From the NCBI RefSeq assembly GCF_017309185.1, contig NZ_JAEKJZ010000007.1:62001-126000 (forward strand): 64,000 nt of DNA. Direction: 5' to 3'. The position numbers and the translations under genes are program-made. Below are positions 57,454 to 64,000 of the stretch, in pieces. Below the pieces are notes generated by a model. It searched no databases. It saw only the letters and a list, made by a program, of their open reading frames with translations, and was not told the DNA's origin. Origin of the DNA: Roseibium aggregatum (GTDB lineage Bacteria > Pseudomonadota > Alphaproteobacteria > Rhizobiales > Stappiaceae). How positions within the stretch are numbered: position 1 is the stretch's first letter; each line of letters begins with the position of its first letter.

Positions 57454-57892
57454 TTTGGGACCTTGTCGCCCGAGTTTCCGACAGGTTCGCTGGTGAGGTG
57501 GAATTGAGATTCAGCTGATAATCTTCACGGTCTCAGCAACGAATTTCAGTTCCGAAAACCACCATGGAAACAACGACTTGCTTGTCACCTTCGGACCCTG
57601 AAGCTTGTTCCGGTCACACCCAAACCGCAACGGACGTCAGGTTCTTGTGACCGGGTCAACCGTAAGCTGACAACTTTGCCGGCTCCTCCACATCTCGATG
57701 TTTTTCATTGGAAAACCGGTTAAGTTTTTGTTTACCAACTTTTCCTATCTCCTGTTTTGCAGCAGTCTGACCCGACTGGCAGTGGAAGTCTGACCGGTTG
57801 CGCTTCGCGGCGTGGAACGGACTTCCCGGTTGAGGCAGACAACTCCAGGGCGTTCCCCGGAACGCGGCAGGGCAGCAAAGGGAGTCGAGGGC
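57454..57892. other. Intergenic stretch with an inverted repeat
   Basis: Perfect 9-bp arms CCGGTCACA (57610-57618) and TGTGACCGG (57646-57654) flank 27 bases. A 14-base string at 57532-57545 recurs at 60543-60556. No gene seen; the right end holds the ribosome site for the small membrane peptide. Confidence 0.45.
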
Positions 57893-58018
57893 ATGTTTCC
57901 GGAACCGTCGAAACAGGATGTGTTTACGGCCCACCGACCGTCTCCATGGCCCTATGTCGGCGGCATGCTGGCCTTGACCGGTCTCATCACGATGATTGTC
58001 GTGACCTTCAGCAATTAG
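57893..58018 (+). CDS. Small single-helix membrane peptide (41 residues)
   Basis: A 41-residue reading frame with a strong ribosome site (GGAGTCGAGG just before the ATG). The peptide has a polar start (FPEPSKQDVFTAHRPSPWPY) and one hydrophobic helix (VGGMLALTGLITMIVVTF). This is the layout of a genuine small membrane protein. No family recognised. It is 213 bp before the DUF1624 gene. Confidence 0.55.
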   Translation: MFPEPSKQDVFTAHRPSPWPYVGGMLALTGLITMIVVTFSN

Positions 58019-58231
58019 CCTTAATCCCAGAGTTCTGGTCGTCTTGAACCGCGCGTCCTGCCGGGACGAAGCCTTGAAACTTGGGCACCGGCCCAAGAAG
58101 GCAAGCGCTCAGGCCGATCCGGAAAATGCCTGTCTCGCCGCAAAGAGGCGCATGACATACCTTTGCCGGATTGACGCCTGAAAGCTGGTTAGTATGGGCT
58201 CGTACCCAAGAGCGTTTCAGAAAGTCCATCA

Positions 58232-59203
58232 ATGACCCCCAAGCGTCTGGCCGTGCTCGATCTTGTCCGCGGTCTCGCCGTTGTGGCAATGGCCGTCTAC
58301 CACTTTTCCTGGGATCTCTCCTGGTTCGGCTTCGTCGACTGGCCGGTGTCGCAAGGGGCAGGATGGCGGGACTTCGCCGAGACGATCGCGGCAAGCTTTC
58401 TGTTCGTCTCGGGAATCGGCCTCGACCTGGCGCATCACCGGGGCATCCGCTGGCGTTCGTTTGTCCAGCGTCTGGCCAAGATCGTTCTCGCCGCGGCCGG
58501 CGTGTCGCTGGCGACGTATTTCGCCTTCGAGGAAAATTACGTCCGGTTCGGCATTCTGCATTGTATCGCCGTTTCCAGCCTCATCGCCCTGCCCTTCGTC
58601 CGGCTGTCATGGGCCGTTTCCGGCATCGCCGCCCTGTTCGTCCTGACGCTGCCGCTGTGGGCCCAGTCCTTCGCCTTCAACGGCCAGCTCTGGCTCTGGA
58701 CCGGACTGGGCACGCCCGATTTCGGCAGCGTCGATTACGTTCCTCTCGCTCCCTGGGCCGGCGTGACACTTGCGGGCCTCGCCGTGTCTGCAGCCTTCAG
58801 GACATTCGGGATCTGGCAGAGGTTGACCGCGCTTCGTTTCGAAAACGCTGCCGGCCGGTTCGCGAGGCTGCTCGGTCGCTATTCCCTGCCGATCTATCTC
58901 ATCCATCAGCCCGTGCTTTACGGATTGGTCTGGGCGGTTTTCCAGGTGAACCCGGCGGCCGACAGGGACGCCCTGGCGTTCGTGAAAAACTGCACCCTTG
59001 CCTGTCAGGACAGTTTCGGCGCACCCGATATCTGCGAGGCCGCCTGCGGCTGCACCCTGGAGTTCCTCAAGACCGACGGCATCTGGACCGCGCTTCTGGT
59101 GGCTCCGGAGGAACCCGGCCTGCAAGACCGGATGAACCGCAGATACGCCCAGTGCCTGGCGGATCCGGAAGCCTTCAGCTCGCTGGATAGCTCTCAGAAA
59201 TAA
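58232..59203 (+). CDS. DUF1624 (heparan-alpha-glucosaminide N-acetyltransferase-like) membrane protein
   Basis: A 323-residue membrane protein with about seven to eight helices. It begins with the family pattern LDLVRGLAVVAMAVYHFSWD; later parts include FLFVSGIGLDLAHHRG, FGILHCIAVSSLIALPFV and SLPIYLIHQPVLYGLVW. Related proteins transfer acetyl groups across the membrane or are uncharacterised. The cysteine-rich C-terminal part (NCTLACQDSF, CEAACGCTLEF) is notable and could bind metal or form disulfides. Convergent with the kinase-like gene, 4 bp apart. Confidence 0.85.
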   Translation: MTPKRLAVLDLVRGLAVVAMAVYHFSWDLSWFGFVDWPVSQGAGWRDFAETIAASFLFVSGIGLDLAHHRGIRWRSFVQRLAKIVLAAAGVSLATYFAFEENYVRFGILHCIAVSSLIALPFVRLSWAVSGIAALFVLTLPLWAQSFAFNGQLWLWTGLGTPDFGSVDYVPLAPWAGVTLAGLAVSAAFRTFGIWQRLTALRFENAAGRFARLLGRYSLPIYLIHQPVLYGLVWAVFQVNPAADRDALAFVKNCTLACQDSFGAPDICEAACGCTLEFLKTDGIWTALLVAPEEPGLQDRMNRRYAQCLADPEAFSSLDSSQK

Positions 59204-59207
59204 GGCC

Positions 59208-60104
59208 CTACAGCCGGGCAAGAGCCCGAATCTTGCGTTCGCGCGCAAAGGCCAGGAAGGATTGCTCCTCCCGCCCCTTCGCCACCTGCTCCAGGGCCCA
59301 AAGCGCCGATACGGCGTCGCATTTCGCCTTCATGATATTGAGACGGCCCGGGTCGGGACAGAGCCCGGCCGCCCCTGCTGCCCGATAGCCTTCCAGAAAC
59401 GCCGCTTCCCGCGTTTCGCAAAAGCCGTTCTCCTGAATGGCGTAGGCGATATCCCAGGCAGGCTCGGTCATGGCGGAAAACTCCCAGTCGATCAGCCAGA
59501 GACGGTCCCGTGTCAGAAGGCAATTGCCGGGCGACAGATCGCCGTGGCTGGGTACGAGCCGCGTTTGGGCACGGGACTGTCCGCTTTCCTCAAGCGCCCT
59601 GAAGGCCCGGTCGAGATCAATCACGTCCTGCCGAAAAGCCGCATTACCCTGAAGCGCCGCGCTCTGGGCCGCATAGACCTCATCGGGATCGAGCCGTCCT
59701 GCGAAAGCACAGCGCGAACCATGAAGCTTTCCCAGCGCTTCGCCCAGCGCCCGGGGAAAGTCCGGCCCGCCGTGCTGGACCAGGTCCTGAATGGCGGCTG
59801 TCAGAAGGATGCCGGTCTCCGGCCGGCAAAAGAGCGGCGGCACGCCAAGGCCGAGCGTCGCGGCCTGAGCGAGATTGCGCGCTTCGGTGTTCCTGTCGAT
59901 GCCTCCGGCAGCGCATGCCTCCGGCAGCCGCAGGAAAAAAACGCCCTTTTCCGCCTCAAGGCGGAAAACCCGGTTGCTCAAACCTCTTTGGAGCTCGGAG
60001 CGCTCCGGTGTACCGCAAATCTCGAAAAGCGCCGGTTCTTGCTGGAACAGGCCGGGAATGTCTGCGAAAAGACCGTCTGAATTGTTTACGGAAGACTCTG
60101 ACAC
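59208..60104 (-). CDS. Choline/ethanolamine kinase-like phosphotransferase
   Basis: A 298-residue aminoglycoside-phosphotransferase-fold protein of the LicA/choline-kinase type. The catalytic loop is SHGDLSPGNCLL, followed by the metal-binding WLIDWEFSAMTEPAWDIAYAI. The N-terminal lobe has GLSNRVFRLEAEKGVFFLRL. Phosphorylation of choline or a similar alcohol is likely. The start is uncertain: I use GTG at 60104 because the frame farther upstream runs into the divergent gene. Confidence 0.8.
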   Translation of the reverse strand: MSESSVNNSDGLFADIPGLFQQEPALFEICGTPERSELQRGLSNRVFRLEAEKGVFFLRLPEACAAGGIDRNTEARNLAQAATLGLGVPPLFCRPETGILLTAAIQDLVQHGGPDFPRALGEALGKLHGSRCAFAGRLDPDEVYAAQSAALQGNAAFRQDVIDLDRAFRALEESGQSRAQTRLVPSHGDLSPGNCLLTRDRLWLIDWEFSAMTEPAWDIAYAIQENGFCETREAAFLEGYRAAGAAGLCPDPGRLNIMKAKCDAVSALWALEQVAKGREEQSFLAFARERKIRALARL

Positions 60105-60143
60105 AGCGGATATTTTCGGTTTCTCAGGAGAAGACAGGACGCC

Positions 60144-60443
60144 ATGACGACCGTCCCCTCGCCCCATATCATCATAACCTATTGCCGCCAATGCAACTGG
60201 TTGCTCCGGTCCGCCTGGATGGCACAGGAAATCCTGTCGACTTTCTCCGAGGAAGCCGGTGCCGTGACCCTTGTCCCCGGAACCGGTGGCATCTTCACGA
60301 TCACCTGCGACGGGCAGACGATCTGGGACCGCAAGCAGGACGGCAGCTTTCCCGAGGCCAAGGTCCTGAAGCAGCGGCTGCGCGACCTCCTGTGGCCGGA
60401 GAAGAACCTGGGACATTCCGACCGGCCCCGCTCCTCCGATTGA
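60144..60443 (+). CDS. SelT/SelW/SelH family thioredoxin-like protein
   Basis: A 99-residue small redox protein. It has the Rdx-type start (HIIITYCRQCNWLLRSAW) with C14-x-x-C17 where selenoprotein relatives carry Cys-x-x-Sec, then LVPGTGGIFTITCDGQTIWD and KVLKQRLRDLLWP. It is a cysteine version, so no selenocysteine machinery is needed. ACAGGA precedes the ATG. Partner unknown. Confidence 0.9.
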   Translation: MTTVPSPHIIITYCRQCNWLLRSAWMAQEILSTFSEEAGAVTLVPGTGGIFTITCDGQTIWDRKQDGSFPEAKVLKQRLRDLLWPEKNLGHSDRPRSSD

Positions 60444-60826
60444 GCTTTACCGGCCGGCAGACGGTCTTCTCGAGCCTTCCGCGGTGGCCAGGCCAAGGAA
60501 CCCGGTGCCTCGATGTGCAATTCATCTGAAGACCATCGCACGCTCAGCAACGAATTCTAAGTTCGAGAATGCGCTGGAACCGGAAGCTTGCCCGTCCCCT
60601 TTGGGACTTCGCGGGTCGTTTCGACCATGCCGCCGAACGAGACGGACCTCAAGGCCGGGAAGTCAGGCCAACTTATTGGTTTTTGGATATTTTCCCCCTT
60701 CTTAAATGCACAAGATTTAACCCCGGACGTCAAAATTTAGTCAGCCCGTCATCCTGTCCCTTTGGTGGTTTTTAATCTTCTGCTGGCACCGTGGTCTTGA
60801 ACAGACAATCCCGGAGCCAGGTCACG
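60444..60826. other. Intergenic stretch before the chemoreceptor gene
   Basis: About 380 bp without genes; AT-richer near 60680-60775, likely promoter. It contains a 14-base repeat (60543-60556) also found at 57532. The GTG at 60791 is an alternative start of the chemoreceptor. Confidence 0.45.
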
Positions 60827-63352
60827 ATGAAGTTTCAAAGACTTCCAGGCAGAAAGAACACGCAGAACAAGGTTGGCGATCGATCGTCGCCGGAGTCTGG
60901 AAGCGGCAGGCCGCGCCTGTTCTTCGATTGGCCGGTCAAGACCCAATTGAGAATAGGTTTCGGGGCGATGCTGCTTTGCTCCATTGGCGTCGGCGCCGGA
61001 GGTCTCATCGCCGCATCGCAGGTACAGGAATCCGTCAAGGTTGCCAAAACGGCGAACGAGTTGCTCGGCCGTATTCCGGAACTCCTGACCCATGGCCAGA
61101 TCTTCAGTCGGGATGGCACCGACACCGCGTCCGCGGCTGTTCGCGCGGAAATCGCGGCGATCTCGCAGGAAAGCCAGCGGCTGGCGGCTGAAAGTCCACA
61201 GGCGGCCCGAACACTGACCGCCAACATCGGCGACCTGGAAACCAGTTTCGCCACACTGGCGCAACACCGGCAGGACCGCGACGCCGCAACGTCGAGCCTC
61301 GACGGGCTGACGATGAGCCTCGTCGAAACAACCAACCAGGCCTTTCAGGACTACAAGGCTCTGACCGCCTACCGGTCAGCCATCGCCATCACCAACGAAG
61401 GCAAGATGATCGAGCTTTCCAAGGTCGCTCCGCGCCTTGGCAACATGCGTATCGCGATGATCGTTCTGGAGCAGGAAGCGGCGGCATTTGCCGACAGTCC
61501 GGACAGACAGGCGGCAAAGGCCCTGACCAAACGTCTCGGCGCTCTGGTCAAGGATGCCAAGGCCGTCCGGCGCACCGTAAAGGATGCCGGGATCAAGGCT
61601 GACGTCAAGAAACTGACCAGGTCCGTCAAGGGACTGGAAAAGCTCATCAAGGCGCAAGCCAAGTCCGGAACACCCCAAGACAACTGGCGGCAGGACTTCC
61701 AACCCGCCATCGCCGAACTGACCGGCCTGACCGGAGCGATCCTCCAGGCCGCGGAAGCCCCGATGGAAGCCCTGAAACAGAACCTGCGTGAGTTCGACCA
61801 TGCAACGGCCGATATCGAACTCCTGTCGAATTACTCCCAGGGTGTCGCGCGTGACGTTCTGGGTCTGCGCAGCGCCTATTCCGACTATTTGAACAAGCCG
61901 ACCCCGGAAATCGGTGAGGTCTTCGAAGCTTACCTTCAAGAGACCCGAACCCAGCTGGAAGACTTGAGCGAAGTCCGCGACGCCACAGCAAAGAACAGTT
62001 CCGACAAGGCCCTGACTGATCTGTTGAACGGCCCCTTGAAGACCCTGGTCGAGGCCGGTCGCGAGGCCTTGCCGAAACTGGAAGCGACCTTCGCGCAGGT
62101 GATGTCCACCACCGCATCGCTCCGCACCAGCGAGGAAAGCTTTGCTCTTGCCGCCGCAAGCCTGACGGAACAGGCGGAAGCGATCAGCGCCTCCTCCGGC
62201 GAAACCGCGGTCGCGACGGCGGAATCCGCGCAGACCCAGATTACCGCGACCCTGATCTTCGCGCTTCTGCTCGGCGTCGGCTTCGTGTTTGTCCTGTCCG
62301 GCGCGATCATTCGCCCTTTGAGAGATCTCACCGCAGCCATGCTCAGCCTCAAGGAAGGCAAGACCGATCTTGATCTTCCCGCATCCCGGCGGAGCGACGA
62401 AATCGGTCACATGGCGAAAGCTGTGGCAACCTTCCGTGACCGGGAGGGCGAACGGCTGCGCCTGGAAGAGGAAACCCGGGCCGGCCAGGAAGAAAGTCAG
62501 CGCCGTCAACAGACGGTCGACAGGCTGATCGCGCAGTTTCGGGACGACATCGAAACCGCTCTGGCGAGCGTGACCGGCAATATGGAGAGGCTCGACCGGA
62601 CGTCGGAGCACCTTTCAGAGATCGCCCGCACCACCACGGGCAAGAGCGAAGAAGTGAGCACCGCATCCGGCCACGCCAGCCAAAATGTGCAAACGGTTGC
62701 CGCCGCCACGGAAGAACTGTCCGCCTCCGTCCAGGAAGTCGGCCGGCAGGTGGAAAACACCCTGTCCCGCGTTCAAAAGGCCGCCGGAGCGACGCGGACC
62801 TCGAACGATCAGGTCCGGAGCCTGTCCTCGGCGGCCGAACGGATCGGCGCGGTTGTCCTCCTGATTCAGGAGATCGCGGAACAGACCAACCTGCTGGCCC
62901 TAAACGCCACGATCGAGGCCGCCCGGGCGGGCGAAGCCGGCAAGGGGTTCGCCGTCGTTGCCTCGGAGGTCAAGTCGCTTGCAGGCCAGACCGCAAGGGC
63001 GACCGACGAGATTTCGAGCCAGGTTTCGGAAATCCAGACCGCCACACAGGCTTCGGTTCAGGCCATCAATGCCATCATGGAAATGATGGAGGACGTCAAC
63101 GAGACAGCGGCCGCCATGGCGTCTTCCGTCGAACAGCAGACAGCCGCGACGGAGGAAATCTCGGTCGGCGTGTCCCAGGCCGCCAGTCAGACGGCAAGCG
63201 TCACGGAGACCATCGGAGATCTCTCCAGAGGCTCCGGTGAAACCAGCCAGTCGGCCCGCGAAGTCGAGGATATCGCGGGGGAAGCAACCCGCCGGCTCTC
63301 CGACGTCACCACCCGGATCGACCGCTTCCTGCAGGACGTCGCCGCAGCCTGA
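60827..63352 (+). CDS. Methyl-accepting chemotaxis protein
   Basis: An 841-residue chemoreceptor. TM1 is about residues 41-63 ([20 protein letters not shown]). A very long, all-helical periplasmic part (64-470, about 400 residues) suggests a tandem four-helix-bundle sensor of the HBM or similar type. TM2 is about 473-495 ([20 protein letters not shown]), followed by a HAMP domain ([20 protein letters not shown]) and the signalling domain with the hairpin tip [20 protein letters not shown] and [18 protein letters not shown] at 60827. No other chemotaxis genes are near. A strong terminator follows. Confidence 0.94.
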   Translation: MKFQRLPGRKNTQNKVGDRSSPESGSGRPRLFFDWPVKTQLRIGFGAMLLCSIGVGAGGLIAASQVQESVKVAKTANELLGRIPELLTHGQIFSRDGTDTASAAVRAEIAAISQESQRLAAESPQAARTLTANIGDLETSFATLAQHRQDRDAATSSLDGLTMSLVETTNQAFQDYKALTAYRSAIAITNEGKMIELSKVAPRLGNMRIAMIVLEQEAAAFADSPDRQAAKALTKRLGALVKDAKAVRRTVKDAGIKADVKKLTRSVKGLEKLIKAQAKSGTPQDNWRQDFQPAIAELTGLTGAILQAAEAPMEALKQNLREFDHATADIELLSNYSQGVARDVLGLRSAYSDYLNKPTPEIGEVFEAYLQETRTQLEDLSEVRDATAKNSSDKALTDLLNGPLKTLVEAGREALPKLEATFAQVMSTTASLRTSEESFALAAASLTEQAEAISASSGETAVATAESAQTQITATLIFALLLGVGFVFVLSGAIIRPLRDLTAAMLSLKEGKTDLDLPASRRSDEIGHMAKAVATFRDREGERLRLEEETRAGQEESQRRQQTVDRLIAQFRDDIETALASVTGNMERLDRTSEHLSEIARTTTGKSEEVSTASGHASQNVQTVAAATEELSASVQEVGRQVENTLSRVQKAAGATRTSNDQVRSLSSAAERIGAVVLLIQEIAEQTNLLALNATIEAARAGEAGKGFAVVASEVKSLAGQTARATDEISSQVSEIQTATQASVQAINAIMEMMEDVNETAAAMASSVEQQTAATEEISVGVSQAASQTASVTETIGDLSRGSGETSQSAREVEDIAGEATRRLSDVTTRIDRFLQDVAAA

Positions 63353-63372
63353 CCGGCGCCAATCCGAAAAAA

Positions 63373-63411
63373 CCCGGGCGGAGGGAAATCCGCCCGGGCC
63401 TTTTGGTTTTT
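63373..63411 (+). terminator. rho-independent terminator of the chemoreceptor gene
   Basis: Perfect 10-bp stem CCCGGGCGGA/TCCGCCCGGG with a six-base loop, then CCTTTTGGTTTTT, starting 21 bases after the stop. Confidence 0.88.
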
Positions 63412-63438
63412 GAGCTGAAGCCGCTTCCCTCGCCCTCG

Positions 63439-63819
63439 TCAGGCGGCATCCGCGGTTTCGAACACCTCACGGGCCGCGTTCAACCCGTTGATCGCCGCCG
63501 GCAGGCCGCCGTAGACCGCCATCTGCCAGATGGCCTCGACGATTTCCTCCCGGCTCGCACCGGCCGCGAGCGTGTGCTCGATATTGACTTTAAGCTGCGG
63601 CGCGGTCTGCCCGCCGAGAACCGTCAGCGCTGCGATCGTGCACAGCTGGCGGGTTTTCAGGTCGAGACCCGGCCGTGCATAGTGACGGCCATAGGCCCAT
63701 TCGATCAGGCTCTCGGCGAAATTCGGCACCAGGTCGTCATACCTTTCGCTCAGGATCGCCTCGAGATCAGGGTTGAGGCTTTGTGTCAGCTCACGTCCGT
63801 TCTGAAGGGCTTTCGACAT
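63439..63819 (-). CDS. Carboxymuconolactone decarboxylase family protein
   Basis: A 126-residue all-helical protein of the CMD/AhpD-like family (FAESLIEWAYGRHYARPGLD, LKTRQLCTIAALTVLGGQTA, HTLAAGASREEIVEAIWQMA). It has one cysteine in TRQLCT and lacks the AhpD CxxC pair, so it is closer to the decarboxylase group than to AhpD peroxidase. ATG at 63819. It overlaps the end of the upstream MerR gene by 29 bases, which suggests it is regulated by, and cotranslated with, that regulator. Confidence 0.88.
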   Translation of the reverse strand: MSKALQNGRELTQSLNPDLEAILSERYDDLVPNFAESLIEWAYGRHYARPGLDLKTRQLCTIAALTVLGGQTAPQLKVNIEHTLAAGASREEIVEAIWQMAVYGGLPAAINGLNAAREVFETADAA

Positions 63820-64000
63820 TTGCAGGTCTGTCCTTGCTTGACGGCGCACCGTGTTCGGTCCGGGCGCAGTTCTCAAAGGCAGGATCGACGGTCTCGCCCG
63901 CCTCCATCCTTTTGTAGAGATCGATTTTATCGTCCAGAACATCCAGCATTTCGGTGAGGCGGGAAATGTCGCCAGCGACCTTGTCCCGATGCCCTTCCAG
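63791..64000 (-). CDS. MerR family regulator, C-terminal part (cut by window end)
   Basis: The last 69 codons of a gene entering from the right. The residues (LEGHRDKVAGDISRLTEMLD, then VLDDKIDLYKRM) have the form of the coiled-coil dimer helix of MerR-type regulators acting on dehydrogenase or CMD genes; the helix-turn-helix lies outside the window. The tail after that is polar and not conserved. It overlaps the CMD gene start by 29 bases. Confidence 0.7.
   Translation of the reverse strand: MEGHRDKVAGDISRLTEMLDVLDDKIDLYKRMEAGETVDPAFENCARTEHGAPSSKDRPANVESPSERT

Overview
The window is about 62% GC chromosomal DNA of an alphaproteobacterium, most likely a Hyphomicrobiales (Rhizobiales) member close to the marine Stappiaceae (Roseibium/Labrenzia type). 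The evidence is the housekeeping set (rpoD, dnaG, a GatB/YqeY protein, carA and a distant carB, greA), the trxB-lsrB pair known from rhizobia, DUF930 and DUF3775 proteins, an ELM1-family protein and the codon use. The genus is an inference. No phage or transposase genes are visible.

Layout. 1-2.8 kb: TetR regulator divergent from an enoyl-CoA hydratase, an SDR and an NTF2-like protein. 3.1-3.3 kb: a cluster of degenerate tRNA-like sequences. 3.7-6.7 kb: SPFH protein, palindromic repeats, MFS exporter. 6.8-10.7 kb: two tandem PAAR-repeat proteins with nearly identical N-termini and unrelated C-termini, each overlapping a downstream gene for an exported protein; this looks like two effector/partner modules. 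10.7-17.1 kb: DUF930 protein, rpoD, dnaG, yqeY on the minus strand. 17.2-25 kb: carA, a 2.5 kb interval with a MerR gene, an AT-rich stretch and an XRE gene, then carB and greA. 25-33 kb: Lrp, ELM1-like, trxB-lsrB, a candidate small RNA with an anti-Shine-Dalgarno loop, msrP and an EF-G paralogue. 33-42.7 kb: aspartate aminotransferase, PAS protein, small membrane proteins, a LuxR/alpha-beta-hydrolase fusion, and three exported or membrane proteins including a VWA protein.

43-53.3 kb holds the most coherent functional block. A ScfR-type regulator with its own palindrome is followed by a convergent seven-gene operon: cydA, cydB, cydX, a Tat-exported sulfide:quinone-oxidoreductase-like flavoprotein, a small membrane protein, a SLAC1/TDT channel and an exported DsrE-like protein. 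It diverges from an NsrR-like Rrf2 regulator. Both promoters carry an NsrR-type 11-1-11 palindrome, so NO (or Fe-S damage) probably controls a bd oxidase joined to sulfide oxidation. OxyR (lacking its usual resolving cysteine) and a divergent peroxiredoxin follow.

53.3-64 kb: palindromic repeats, a polyamine-binding protein and agmatinase divergent from a LuxR regulator, a DUF3775 protein, a 41-residue membrane peptide, a DUF1624 protein, a choline-kinase-like protein, a SelT/W/H-type protein, a large chemoreceptor, a carboxymuconolactone-decarboxylase-like protein and the C-terminus of a MerR regulator cut by the window end.
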